Assembly (NCBI RefSeq): GCF_003352085.1
Contig: NZ_CP025804.1
Span: 4,092,001 to 4,156,000, forward strand
Direction: 5' to 3'
Origin: Sulfitobacter sp. SK012
Lineage (GTDB): Bacteria; Pseudomonadota; Alphaproteobacteria; Rhodobacterales; Rhodobacteraceae
DNA length: 64,000 nt
The notes under the pieces are model-generated. The model was given only the letters and a program-made list of their open reading frames with translations. It was not told where the DNA came from and searched no databases. How positions within the stretch are numbered: the first letter of the stretch is position 1; each line of letters opens with the position of its first letter. The translations under genes were made by a program, and so were the position numbers. This document shows positions 1 to 8,672 of the stretch, in pieces.

Positions 1-882
1 CTCTTGAACGCACTCCAAAAAGACACAGGGTTGCGTCATAGATTTTTCGAAAACCTAGACCTGATTTTCTATGCGGGCGCGTCGTTGCCGCAGGACGTTT
101 GGGAGGGGTTTGAGAATATGGCGATGGAAGTGAAAGGCGAGGTGCCCCTCATGACCTCGTCTTGGGGACTGACAGAAACCGCCCCTGCCCTGATGATCCA
201 ACAAGAGCCGACCGACCGGTCAGGTGTTGTTGGCGTGCCGGCCACGGGCGTCGTGGTGAAGCTGGTTCCGGACGACGAAATGCGATGCGAAGTCCGGGTC
301 AAAGGCCCCAATGTGATGGAAGGCTACCTGAATGCCCCGGAAAAGACAGCGGAGGCATTTGACGCCGAAGGTTTCTTTATCACGGGCGACGCGATGCGGT
401 TTGTGGACCCCGAGAACCCAAATAAAGGTCTCAAGTTCGATGGCCGGATGAGCGAAGATTTCAAACTGCTGACGGGTACTTGGGTGCGAGCAGGTCAGTT
501 GCGGCTTGATATGCTTGCCCGCCTTGCCCCTTTGGCCGCTGATCTGGTGATAACGGGTGCGGATAAGGATCAGATCGGGCTGATGATCTTTCCCAACATC
601 GCTGAGGTAAAGCGCGCTGGTTTTTCTGCCGTGCAGACAAATGGCGTGCTCTGTGACCCTAATCTGCGAAAAGAAATAGGCGACCGGTTGGTTGGAAACG
701 CCACCGGATCGAGCAGCTCAACATATGTATCGCGCGCGATTGTGCTGAGCGATCCTGCCTCCATGGCGCTTGGCGAAATGACGGCCAAGGGCAATCTGAA
801 TTTCAGGACAATACTAACACGCCGCGCGGATCTGTTAACGCGGCTCTATGACAACAACGACCCTGCGGTCGCAAAAATCTAA
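1..882 (+). CDS. Feruloyl-CoA synthase-like acyl-CoA ligase (5' truncated by window edge)
   Basis: Adenylate-forming enzyme that would activate an aromatic or other carboxylate to its CoA thioester using ATP. The frame is open from base 1, so only the C-terminal ~293 residues are present. Visible motifs: WGLTETAP (A5-type), FFITGDAMRF (A7-type TGD) and FDGRMSEDFKLLTGTWV. The last is the variant of the GR-x-D-x-K hinge typical of feruloyl-CoA synthases, with EDFKL where other ligases have D-x-IK. The typical length is about 600 residues, so the N-terminal half lies outside the window. The stop is ten bases before the ATG of the amidohydrolase, suggesting co-transcription. The subfamily is recognised from motifs; the actual substrate is not established. 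Confidence 0.85.
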   Translation, partial: LLNALQKDTGLRHRFFENLDLIFYAGASLPQDVWEGFENMAMEVKGEVPLMTSSWGLTETAPALMIQQEPTDRSGVVGVPATGVVVKLVPDDEMRCEVRVKGPNVMEGYLNAPEKTAEAFDAEGFFITGDAMRFVDPENPNKGLKFDGRMSEDFKLLTGTWVRAGQLRLDMLARLAPLAADLVITGADKDQIGLMIFPNIAEVKRAGFSAVQTNGVLCDPNLRKEIGDRLVGNATGSSSSTYVSRAIVLSDPASMALGEMTAKGNLNFRTILTRRADLLTRLYDNNDPAVAKI

Positions 883-892
883 GGAACGCCCT

Positions 893-1765
893 ATGGTCGA
901 TCTTTCAAAAATCCGCGCCATCGACATTCACACCCACGCCGAAGAGCCTTGCGGCTGCCATGGAGACGACGGATATGACGATCTGCAATCCGCAATGGCC
1001 ACGTACTTTCGCGCGCCCTGGGAACATCCGCCGACGATCCAAGACACCGCCGCGCATTACCGTGCGCAGAACATCGCGGCCGTGATCTTTCCCGTCGATA
1101 GCGAACGAGAAACGGGCTACCGGCGTTACAAAAACGAAGAGGTCGCCGCGTTGGCTGCCGAAAACGATGACGTGCTGATCCCTTTCGCCTCGATTGATCC
1201 ATGGAAAGGCAAAATGGGCGTGCGCGAGGCCCGCCGCCTGATCAGAGATTTTGGCATAAAAGGGTTCAAATTTCACCCCACGATGCAGGGGTTTTACCCT
1301 AACGACCCGATGGCCTACCCCCTTTACGAAGCGATCGCCGAAGAGGGTGGGATTGCCCTGTTCCATACTGGTCAAACCGGTGTTGGTTCGGGGATGCCCG
1401 GTGGCAATGGGATGCGGCTGAAGTATTCCAATCCGATGTACATGGATGATGTCGCGGTGGATTTTCCTCAGATGAAAATCATCCTCGCGCACCCATCCTT
1501 TCCCTGGCAGGAAGAGGCCCTTGCGGTCGCACAGCACAAGCCAAACGTCTATATTGATCTGTCCGGTTGGTCGCCAAAGTACTTCCCTGAAATTCTTGTT
1601 CGCTACTGCAATTCGATCCTCAAAAAGAAAGTCCTGTTCGGTTCTGATTGGCCCATGATTACACCCGAACGCTGGCTCTCAGATTTTGAGAAGATCGCAA
1701 TCAAGGACGAACTGCGCGACGACATCACCAAAGGCAACGCCGCACGTTTGCTAGGGCTGACGTAA
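893..1765 (+). CDS. Amidohydrolase family protein (TIM-barrel metal-dependent hydrolase/decarboxylase)
   Basis: A 290-residue protein of the amidohydrolase-2 family, whose members hydrolyse or decarboxylate (often aromatic) acids with a metal ion in a TIM barrel. Metal-site motifs: DIHTHAE near the N terminus, FKFHPTMQG and LFHTGQTG in the middle, IILAHPSFPW and FGSDWPM near the C terminus. The start at 893 (ATG, preceded by AAGGA) begins MVDLSKIRAIDIHTH; an upstream in-frame ATG at 848 overlaps the ligase gene and adds a non-homologous tail. It follows the feruloyl-CoA-synthase-like gene by 10 bases, which suggests a role in aromatic or related carboxylate metabolism (inference). The exact substrate is unknown. 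Confidence 0.8.
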   Translation: MVDLSKIRAIDIHTHAEEPCGCHGDDGYDDLQSAMATYFRAPWEHPPTIQDTAAHYRAQNIAAVIFPVDSERETGYRRYKNEEVAALAAENDDVLIPFASIDPWKGKMGVREARRLIRDFGIKGFKFHPTMQGFYPNDPMAYPLYEAIAEEGGIALFHTGQTGVGSGMPGGNGMRLKYSNPMYMDDVAVDFPQMKIILAHPSFPWQEEALAVAQHKPNVYIDLSGWSPKYFPEILVRYCNSILKKKVLFGSDWPMITPERWLSDFEKIAIKDELRDDITKGNAARLLGLT

Positions 1766-1813
1766 TTCTTGCACATGTGGAAATGCGTTTCATGCCGTGA
1801 AAGATATGCATGA

Positions 1814-1836
1814 TGGCGGCCCCGGAAGCTACCGAA
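1814..1836 (-). pseudogene. 3' end of a split tRNA-Arg(UCU) gene
   Basis: Read on the minus strand, these 23 bases look like a tRNA T loop (TTC followed by GGTA), a 3' T-stem strand, a 3' acceptor strand CGGGGCC, discriminator G and CCA. The acceptor strand pairs 7 of 7 (one G-U) with GGCTCCG, the 5' acceptor strand of the truncated tRNA at 10250-10256. Joining the two pieces at their shared TTC gives exactly 77 nt. The T stem pairs 4 of 5 and the T loop is not canonical, so the copy appears decayed. Interpretation: the downstream boundary of an island that split the host tRNA. Confidence 0.72.
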
Positions 1837-1935
1837 CCACTGATCATACATCGCCACAAACCCTTTACAATAAGTAACTTGGGTGGAATATATAGATCAC
1901 AACTGGTCACAGTTCAATTTAGTTAATCACAAAAA

Positions 1936-3129
1936 GTGAGTACGAAATTGATTAGAAAACTCACCGACAGCAAAGTCAAAACCGCCAAACCGGGAGATAA
2001 AGTTAAGCGCGTAGCAGACGGCAACGGCCTGACGCTGACCATCACGCCTAATGGAACAAAGACTTGGCATCTACGTTACCGTAGAGACGACAAGGCGACC
2101 ATGGTTAGTCTGGGGAGGTATCCCGATGTCAGTCTGGCAATAGCGCGGGAAAAGGCGGATCAGATGCGCGCGGCGCGCGCTACTGGCGTTGATCCGGTTC
2201 GGGAGAAAGAGCGCCAGCGGCGGCAACTTGCCGTTGCTCCGGGCGAGACGTTTGAGGAGGTCGCGGCCGACTTCTTCGCTCAAAACGCACCGGGTTGGTC
2301 TGACGCCCATGCTGACCGGTTTCGCTTCAGGATTGAGAAGGATGTGAATCCGGCCATCGGCAACATGCGCGTCGGCGATATCCGCCCGACAGATGTCTTG
2401 TCTGTGGTGCGCAGTATCGAAGGCAGGGGAGCCGTTAATAGCGGCCGTCGGGTAAAAGGCATGATCGGACAGGTGATGCGCTACGCGGTCGCTCTGGGCC
2501 TCGCGCCATTCGATCCCAGCCGAGACATAGGCGCGGCACTCAAGCCATCACCGAAGGCCAAGCACCGAGCTGCTCTGATCCACCCTGAAGAAATCGCCAA
2601 GTTCATGCGGCGGCTGTACGCCTATAATGGAACATCGATTGTGCGGCCTGCGCTGGAAGTTCTGGTCCGGACATTCCAAAGGCCGGGAGAGGTTCGCTGC
2701 ATGCGATGGGCTGACATCGATCTGGAAGATCGGATTTGGCGGGATGGCGTCACTAAGGTTGAGGGCGGGCACGCTGTGCCCTTGTCGCGGCAAGTTTTAC
2801 GCATCTTGGAAGAGCAAAGGGGAATATCCGGGCACCGGGAATATGTTTGGTCCAATCCGTACAAGCCATTCAGCGACGTTATGTTTTCCAAATTTCTGCG
2901 GACCAACCTGACTTACGATCAGTCCGAGGTTTCGGCCCATGGTTTTCGCGCGACTGCTCGCACAGTTCTGGCTGAACGCTTGAAGTACGAGCCGCGCATC
3001 ATTGAGCTGCAGCTATCCCATGCCGTGCCGGAAACTCATGGCGGGGCATATAACAGAGCGCTCTACATGGATCAGAGGTCAGAGATGATGCAGCATTATT
3101 CTGATTGGCTAGATCAGATCGCCTCTTGA
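1936..3129 (+). CDS. P4-type tyrosine integrase
   Basis: Site-specific recombinase of the P4/CP4-57 integrase group, which inserts islands into tRNA genes. About 397 residues, the usual family length. Domains: N-terminal arm-binding DUF4102-type domain (residues ~5-90, with DGNGLTL and SLGRYPDVSLA), SAM-like core-binding domain (~105-200), catalytic domain (~215-390). Catalytic residues are visible: R249 (FQRPGEVR), H335-x-x-R338 (HGFR), H362 (LSHA) and nucleophile Y372 (GAYNRA). The start is GTG at 1936; no ATG lies close by and the ribosome-binding site is weak. The gene begins ~100 bp from the 3' fragment of the split tRNA-Arg, fitting an integrase at an island edge. It appears intact. Confidence 0.9.
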   Translation: MSTKLIRKLTDSKVKTAKPGDKVKRVADGNGLTLTITPNGTKTWHLRYRRDDKATMVSLGRYPDVSLAIAREKADQMRAARATGVDPVREKERQRRQLAVAPGETFEEVAADFFAQNAPGWSDAHADRFRFRIEKDVNPAIGNMRVGDIRPTDVLSVVRSIEGRGAVNSGRRVKGMIGQVMRYAVALGLAPFDPSRDIGAALKPSPKAKHRAALIHPEEIAKFMRRLYAYNGTSIVRPALEVLVRTFQRPGEVRCMRWADIDLEDRIWRDGVTKVEGGHAVPLSRQVLRILEEQRGISGHREYVWSNPYKPFSDVMFSKFLRTNLTYDQSEVSAHGFRATARTVLAERLKYEPRIIELQLSHAVPETHGGAYNRALYMDQRSEMMQHYSDWLDQIAS

Positions 3130-3396
3130 ACTGGTCATGACCGGGTATTACCAATCAGGTTGACTGTGAGAAACGTTTAGTGTCGCGTCGATGTATCGAC
3201 CAGTAGGTCCGCGAAAGCGGTTTGAGGGGTGGCTCTCAGTAATCCGAATTCAGATGAAGTCTGGAATGAGCCAGATGGATCGCGTTCACGAAAGCCGAGG
3301 AAGCACGCCTTAATTTGGCGAGAATGCAGGTCCGGTGTCTGATCTTCCCCCGACACAGCGGCTAGGAGGGTCCCGAGAGGGGTCTGACTGGTTGCT
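3130..3396. other. Intergenic stretch without a supported gene
   Basis: I see no gene here. Short open frames on both strands lack ribosome-binding sites and recognisable motifs. The stretch lies between the integrase and a strong terminator hairpin. Confidence 0.4.
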
Positions 3397-3428
3397 GCCC
3401 TTCTCTCAAATCGAGGAGGGCTTTTTTT
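3397..3428 (+). terminator. Rho-independent terminator
   Basis: A nine-base-pair stem (3397-3405 with 3413-3421, one G-U pair), a 7-nt loop and seven T residues. It faces the plus strand. It could end integrase read-through, or be the tail of a gene that has been lost. Confidence 0.75.
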
Positions 3429-3522
3429 ATGCCCCAACCATATCCGGCAGAAGAACTGCCAATGAGCGGGTGGTTTACCGCGAAAGAAATCGTGTCCCGT
3501 GTCGCAAATCCCGGCCCGTATC

Positions 3523-4009
3523 CCTTCACAAACACCGCATCAGAATGTGGCAGGCTCATCACAAAGAAGTGGATCTTGCACTCCTTGCCGCCAATCACAC
3601 CAAGCGTCTCGCCAAAATCAACCTGCGCATGGCCCGGACGATGCGACAGCGGCACAAACACTTCCTTGGTCCGTCGCTTTTGCTCGCGCACGTAATACGT
3701 CACCGTCGTCTGACTGCCTGTATATTGGTGTTCGTCACGCAGAACCTCAAATATCCGTTTGGCTGTATGGCGCTGCTTTTTGATCAACGCTTTGTCTGTG
3801 CGCAGGATCTCATCAATAATCCCAACATAAGCATCAAGCGTTGGGCGACGGGGCTCCTCGGAACGCCGATAACCTGGGGGAAGTTCATGCCGCAGCATCT
3901 TCGCAATCGTCTTGCGATCTTTGTTGAAATACAGCGCCGCTGCACGCGCCGACATCCCATCCTTCAAACACGCTCGACGCACTCGACTATAAATATCCAC
4001 AGAATACAT
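3523..4009 (-). pseudogene. istA: IstA transposase, N-terminal fragment
   Basis: The IS21-family transposase normally has ~500 residues; here homology-like sequence covers only residues ~1-162. The helix-turn-helix region (MSARAAALYFNKDRKTIAKML) is followed by the start of the integrase core, HAQVDFGETL, with the first catalytic aspartate, and ends at FFVMSLPHSDAVFVK. The frame stays open beyond this point but no longer resembles IstA. No IstB ATPase partner is nearby. The gene cannot support transposition. Confidence 0.8.
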
Positions 4010-4115
4010 CTCCCGCCCTCCGCTTAAACGAAGGGCTCAAAGTGGCGGGATTTTACTCCGCGACAACCGCATCTCGCAGCCGTTTCTGTGGTCCAATATT
4101 GCTCCGCCTTTTACA
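3523..4115 (-). mobile_element. Truncated IS21-family element
   Basis: The intact end is near 4115, where the minus strand reads TGTAAAAGGCGGAGC. Two related blocks (GGCGGAGCAATATTGGACCAC-like and CGCGGAGTAAAATCCCGCCAC-like) follow within ~70 bp, as in the multiple terminal repeats of IS21 elements. The element is cut off near 3523, losing most of istA and all of istB. It sits inside an IS3-type fragment, showing nested insertion. Confidence 0.7.
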
Positions 4116-4251
4116 GTCCGGGCTTCCAGCCTTCAACGGTCGCCATTTCTTCTGCGGCATGCGCCTTCAGCACGCGGTAGGCCGTCGATTCAGATACAAA
4201 ATACCGCTCTTGGTTTGTGAACGTCACCGCCAATTGGTCGAGGGATCGCAT
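4111..4251 (-). pseudogene. IS3-family transposase (OrfB) fragment
   Basis: A 46-codon remnant on the minus strand contains LDQLAVTFTNQERYFVSEST and AYRVLKAH, a block typical of the region just before the integrase domain of IS3-type OrfB proteins. It ends at a stop formed where the IS21 terminal sequence joins, so the IS21 copy interrupted it. The upstream part of the transposase is missing. It is too short to be detected as an open frame of normal size. Confidence 0.6.
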
Positions 4252-4416
4252 CTGTCAGCCCGTCTGGCATTGGCCAAGCCGGGCATCCCGCGGACCACAT
4301 TTACAGTTGCCCAGTGCGATATCAAGGCACCGTTAAGGCCATCTTTGCGGCCGGCAACTGGCCGGAGTAAAATCATGGCCAAAAATCCAGCAAACCACTG
4401 TTTAAAAACAATAATT

Positions 4417-4493
4417 TGGCGACCCGGGGAGGATTCGAACCCCCGGCCAGATGCTTAGAAGGCAACTGCTCTATCCAGCTGAGCTACCGGGCC
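4417..4493 (-). tRNA. tRNA-Arg (anticodon TCT), intact, island-borne
   Basis: A complete 77-nt cloverleaf including an encoded CCA. Acceptor GGCCCGG pairs with CCGGGTC (one G-U), the D arm is GCTC/GAGC, the anticodon loop is CTTCTAA, and the T loop is TTCGAAT with a GGGGG/CCTCC stem (one G-U). The anticodon stem GTTGC/GCATC contains one U-U mismatch. It decodes AGA (and possibly AGG by wobble). Its sequence differs clearly from the split tRNA-Arg(UCU) at the island edges, so it is not a duplicate of it. Its position inside the island suggests it may supply the function lost there. Confidence 0.85.
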
Positions 4494-4966
4494 ACGGGCA
4501 TTCACTACCACCATGGCATTGGTGTTAAAAGTTAAAAAACAAAGTAAACAATTCGAAGTCATCAAGCCTTAACCTTTTCTTAACCGCCGGAAGGGGTCGG
4601 GTCTTATCCAGGCTGTCAGATAATTCGCATCTGTTCCCATCGCGCCCCTGAAAACCGAGCCAATCGTCTCGGTTTTCATTTCGCTCTGCGATGGCCAGCA
4701 AGGAACCCTCAACCCTTTGGGCTAGGTCTAGGGCTTTCTTCGTGACACCAGTTCTACGGCCAATCGTCAGCGTTTCGGTTTTTCCAACCATTAGGTAAGT
4801 TTACTGGGTCATATCCGGTGTTTAAGTTTACCCGCTCTAATACCGATTTCTGCGCTTCAATCTGTCAGCTATTCTGAGCATGGAGGCGACACCTGTGTAT
4901 CCTGATCAAATATTCCTCGTCAACTTAGCAAGGCTATGCAGTATGCGCTGCGGTCCACCAATTTTC
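4494..4966. other. Unassigned stretch between tRNA-Arg and the recombinase operon
   Basis: About 470 bp without a convincing gene. An 88-codon open frame on the minus strand (4525-4791, MVGKTETLTIGRRTG...) has no ribosome-binding site and no recognised family. The stretch has two AAGTTTAC copies (near 4800 and 4825). A 12-bp sequence, GAACCCTCAACC (4703-4714), is repeated at 10200-10211 within the truncated tRNA. Confidence 0.4.
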
Positions 4967-5593
4967 TTACCGCCCATCTTTCAGGCCTTTCCTCTTGCAC
5001 CACCCGATAAATGGCTGCGAAATATTTGCGCCAGCAATTATCTCATTTTCCTCAATGCCGGTTCTGTCTTCAATTGTATTTTTGGCGAAGTTTATCTCAA
5101 AAAACGCACGGGACAAAATTGCCTGAACCAGACTGTACGTTCGGTGACAGTCTTGTTCCCAGTCCACTTCATGGTCTTCAATCGAGGAGGCGGCCTCAAT
5201 CTGCGGGGTGCTGCTTTCCGAATCTTGCATTTTGCTGATAAACGCCTGCAAGCGACCGTTGTCTGCTGAGGCATTACTAAGTCGCAACTCGAGCTCAGTT
5301 ACCTTGTGTCTTAATTTATTCAGTTCAGCTTCCGCTCTCGACATGTATCCAGACTTGCCACCTTGTTCATTGATGTATTTTATTATTAGTACTCGGTATG
5401 CTTTATTGCGTCTTATCGTAACATCTGTAAGTCCCGTTGCCTTGGCTATAGCTTGCGACAAAGCTGTAATGGATTCGAAGTTTGCGCGGGCCTCCTTTAA
5501 CTTCGCGAGCTCCCCCTCAACTGAAGCTTTGTTTTTGGAAGTGATGGCATCCTGATATGCCTTTGCGTTTTTCGAACCTTTAGGAGCTGGCAT
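4967..5593 (-). CDS. GmtX-like recombinase-associated protein (third gene of trio)
   Basis: A 208-residue basic, helical protein starting MPAPKGSKNAKAYQD. Residues ~20-110 have a predicted winged-helix or coiled-coil look (TDVTIRRNKAYRVL, then heptad-like AELNKLRHKVTELELRL), followed by a variable C-terminal part. In position, size and composition it resembles GmtX of gamma-mobile-trio islands and, more distantly, TnpC of Tn554-type elements, which assist paired tyrosine recombinases. No catalytic motif is seen. Its ATG at 5593 overlaps the end of the 1030-residue recombinase gene by 14 bp, implying translational coupling. The assignment rests on context and overall features, not on a search. 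Confidence 0.6.
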   Translation of the reverse strand: MPAPKGSKNAKAYQDAITSKNKASVEGELAKLKEARANFESITALSQAIAKATGLTDVTIRRNKAYRVLIIKYINEQGGKSGYMSRAEAELNKLRHKVTELELRLSNASADNGRLQAFISKMQDSESSTPQIEAASSIEDHEVDWEQDCHRTYSLVQAILSRAFFEINFAKNTIEDRTGIEENEIIAGANISQPFIGWCKRKGLKDGR

Positions 5594-8500
5594 TTACGAG
5601 CCTCACTTCTGGTTTCGTGTCAGCGATAAGAGTCCCGAATTCTTGTTCGAGTAGTTCTCCTGCTTCATCCCATGTCTTACCGAGAACTTTCAGGCGAGTC
5701 TTAATTAGGCTGTAAAGCGTCAAAATTTCCTCATTCTCATCAGCAAAAACCTCCTGTTCAGACATGGCCAGTTTCCTCACCAAGCGAGACGCCTGACGCT
5801 GTAGAACTTCATCGCTCAACGACGGATACATTTTCGCGTCGACAATTCGATCCACCAAAAACTGGGCTGGTTGCACCTGCCGGACCACGCGATTTAGTTG
5901 AAGTTTGATAATGTCTGGGCTACCTGCAACGATACCTTCGGACTTTTTCTCCTCGAACAGCCGGCGGAGAGTGACGCTTGCGTCCTGCCAGCCCACCAAC
6001 TGGTAGCTGTCGGCCATGAGATTGCCATGGAGCGACCTCAGGCGAGCTCTATCCCTCCCTCCTCGCTTCTCCCTCACTAGAGAAGTACTCGTAGTCTGTA
6101 TGCGGGCTATGAGTACCCTACACTTGGCCTCGATAGCTGGTAGGTGGTCTACGGACTTACAGGCCAATTTGCAGGTGCCGCAGCGCATAGGGCCCCCAGC
6201 GGCTAAAATGACATCATCTGGGCACATTTCTCCAGCCGGGCAAATGTGGGTCTCACGGAACACCAATTCTGACGCTTGGCTGGATTTGAGAAGTTCAATC
6301 CCCTTTGGATCTTCGTTGCCGTCCTCCGATTCATGCAGATCTCGCAGGCTGCTGATACCAAACCGATGTATCACTTCTTCTGCACTATGGTCCGGCGATG
6401 TGAGCTGCGACCGCAATTCGCTTATTGAGGATGAGGCATCCAATGGCGGCCTATCTTGATGTTCGAGCACATCAACGATCTTATCAAAACCTGGGACATC
6501 GTAATACGGCGTAGAAACTGGATCGCTGTGCCCGATAAGTTCGGCCAAAACGACGTATTTTGTTGAACCAGAACGCCGAGTGACAAAGCTTGCCCTCGCC
6601 GAGTGAGGAGTGTGAACAGGCGACCAGTTCAATCGGCAAACGGCACATCCGTCAGGCCCGTCCTTTCCTGTGTCGTCTTCTTTTGGCGGCTTCACTTTTA
6701 TCAGAGGCTTAAAAGAAAAGCCACTTTCATGCAAAAAGCCCTGTAAACTAAGCAAAAGATCAACCCACACTCCCGAATAGCCCCCATCAGAAATTACCGA
6801 GCCATCCTCTTTGGCAAACAGCGGCACCAAAGGTTTGAATGGCGACAATGCGCGCCCTTCGTAGTCAGTAACAATTTCTGGTATTCCCTTTGACTGCCTA
6901 TGGTCCTGTTGGCGCTTCAGCATCTCGGCCACACGAGATAGCACTGGAATGTCCTTCGTTATCCCCGTCTTGTCTGTATTGATATGAATGAGTTTAATAG
7001 GGTCTTCATCGCTATACTTGTCGCTATGTTTGGCCCAGCTGCTTTCGTCAAGCCATTGTGAAGATTGTCCACGCAGACCAGTTTCAAGTATAAATATCAA
7101 AAGTCGGAACGCGCTAAGGTTTATGCCGTTTGATGCCCTCTTGGCCCCAACGATTAAGCGCTGAGGTATTTGAAAAACCCTAAAGACATCATCTTGATAG
7201 CTAATGTTGAACTCGGTATCGAGATCGCGAAGGTCAACCATGTGATCGGATGCTTGATTGGTGAAATTGCAAACTTTTCTTGCAATTTCGGGATGGGCCT
7301 CAAGATACATACCAATCCGCTCTACCTCTTGGACATAAAGGAACACGAGGGGATAGACCTCCTCTGTAAATGGGATCTTTGTAGTCCCAGTTGGTCGCGG
7401 GACGAACGGGAAATCCTTCCTGTGAAGTGGGCACTTGAATCCCGGCCCTGCGATATCTGTAAAATCTTGCGTTGCCAGATTCAATTCAACCCACTGAAAG
7501 AAATCGTAGATAGCGTATAGATTGGCTTTCTGGCTGGATTTCGCCAGGCCGCGTTTTTTGAGATATTCTAGATAGGTAGGGAAAGGCCTTTGTAGAAGCG
7601 TTTGGCTAACAAACGGGTATCGGGTAAATTTTCTCGGAGACACCGGCATATCGATAGGCTCTGAAGTGTGCATCTCAAATATTGGGAGCATTATCGCGAT
7701 GTAGTCGGCAAGAACATGTAAGGCCGGTCTTCTCCTTTCATTGGCAGAACGTCCAGTCTGCTCCCGGTGGATGATGTAATCAGCGAATAACTTATCCCAA
7801 AGTTGGACAGTGGTTACTGCGGGTGCAAATCCATCAACTTCTAATTGCGGGAGGAGATAGAAGTAGCTCTGATCAGATCTCCTTCGAGGAGTAATGAAGG
7901 CATTCAGCTCTTCCGGCCCTGAGCTCGTGTTACGAGCAGAGTTAAAGGCGTCCTTCTTTGCAACATTGTATTCATTTACGTCATGGTTGATGTATCCGCG
8001 TTCTGCAAATATCTTCACGGTTCTCTCAACTGAAGAAGGATTTCCTTTCCTATTTTTATTATAGTCAGACATGAAAACGTGCAGTTGTGCGGCTTCGATA
8101 CCCTTTATATCTGAAAAGTTGATCCAATCTGTGCAGTATATCCAACTCAGCGAGTATTGCGTCAGCCACTGCTGGATATGTTTTCCAAATTTCTTAACTT
8201 CTATGGATTCTGACACGTAGTTCGCTAATGTTCTGAGTACCAGAGACGGGCTTTCTTGCCTCATTTTTGGAGTTATGGCCTTCTCCATTTTGAATAGAAT
8301 TGGTAAAGTGACATCCCGCTCGCACCAAGAAAAGTACAGAACCATGCGGCAAAATTTTCGAATATGGTTCCGGCTCGAGCTTTTTTCAGTGAATGAGAAG
8401 TAATTGCAAGATAGTGCTATTTTATCATCTACACGTGCGTTTCGGGTTGCAATTTCGCAAAAAGACCTCACGATAGTTTGCGGATCATCTCTGTTTGTCA

Positions 8501-8672
8501 CTGAACTGGAGATGACCTCAGCTAGTCTCAGCTTTCTTTTCTGATCTCGACTGGGGAAATCTCCGACCTCCCGCTTAAGGGATGCGAATGTCGCATTCAT
8601 ATGGTGACGGAGTCTCTTGATAGTCAAACTATCTGAGATACTAGGCTTGTCCGATAAGTTAATCATTGCCAC
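5580..8672 (-). CDS. GmtZ-like large tyrosine recombinase (second gene of trio)
   Basis: A 1030-residue protein with a complete tyrosine-recombinase catalytic set in its second half: R534 (ETGLRGQ), H690-x-x-R693 (HSAR), H715 (LIGHSD) and Y723/Y724 (TPYYDV). The long N-terminal part (1-430) probably holds DNA-binding domains. A cysteine cluster follows the catalytic domain (C811, C817, C831, C834, C838, C851; CPAGEMC and CGTCKLAC), likely binding zinc, and a helical tail completes the protein. It is much larger than ordinary integrases, as in GmtZ and TnpB-type partners. The start is GTG 8672; ATG at 8666 is an alternative. Both overlap the upstream recombinase gene, indicating an operon. AT-rich relative to the flanks. 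Confidence 0.72.
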   Translation of the reverse strand: MAMINLSDKPSISDSLTIKRLRHHMNATFASLKREVGDFPSRDQKRKLRLAEVISSSVTNRDDPQTIVRSFCEIATRNARVDDKIALSCNYFSFTEKSSSRNHIRKFCRMVLYFSWCERDVTLPILFKMEKAITPKMRQESPSLVLRTLANYVSESIEVKKFGKHIQQWLTQYSLSWIYCTDWINFSDIKGIEAAQLHVFMSDYNKNRKGNPSSVERTVKIFAERGYINHDVNEYNVAKKDAFNSARNTSSGPEELNAFITPRRRSDQSYFYLLPQLEVDGFAPAVTTVQLWDKLFADYIIHREQTGRSANERRRPALHVLADYIAIMLPIFEMHTSEPIDMPVSPRKFTRYPFVSQTLLQRPFPTYLEYLKKRGLAKSSQKANLYAIYDFFQWVELNLATQDFTDIAGPGFKCPLHRKDFPFVPRPTGTTKIPFTEEVYPLVFLYVQEVERIGMYLEAHPEIARKVCNFTNQASDHMVDLRDLDTEFNISYQDDVFRVFQIPQRLIVGAKRASNGINLSAFRLLIFILETGLRGQSSQWLDESSWAKHSDKYSDEDPIKLIHINTDKTGITKDIPVLSRVAEMLKRQQDHRQSKGIPEIVTDYEGRALSPFKPLVPLFAKEDGSVISDGGYSGVWVDLLLSLQGFLHESGFSFKPLIKVKPPKEDDTGKDGPDGCAVCRLNWSPVHTPHSARASFVTRRSGSTKYVVLAELIGHSDPVSTPYYDVPGFDKIVDVLEHQDRPPLDASSSISELRSQLTSPDHSAEEVIHRFGISSLRDLHESEDGNEDPKGIELLKSSQASELVFRETHICPAGEMCPDDVILAAGGPMRCGTCKLACKSVDHLPAIEAKCRVLIARIQTTSTSLVREKRGGRDRARLRSLHGNLMADSYQLVGWQDASVTLRRLFEEKKSEGIVAGSPDIIKLQLNRVVRQVQPAQFLVDRIVDAKMYPSLSDEVLQRQASRLVRKLAMSEQEVFADENEEILTLYSLIKTRLKVLGKTWDEAGELLEQEFGTLIADTKPEVRLVNASS

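Noticed and set aside
3177..3437. 86-codon minus-strand frame downstream of the integrase
   Set aside because: It runs through the terminator hairpin and has no recognised motif or ribosome-binding site.
3429..3522. Plus-strand frame starting MPQPYPAEELPMSGWFTAKEI
   Set aside because: Its upstream purines belong to a terminator stem, and the frame soon runs antisense through the IS21 fragment. At most a gene remnant.
4525..4791. 88-codon minus-strand frame between tRNA-Arg and the trio
   Set aside because: No ribosome-binding site, no family, and a composition that could arise by chance; kept only as part of the unassigned stretch.
4880..5555. Plus-strand frames opposite the GmtX-like gene
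   Set aside because: They are antisense shadows of the minus-strand operon gene, which has the overlap-coupled start and better protein character.
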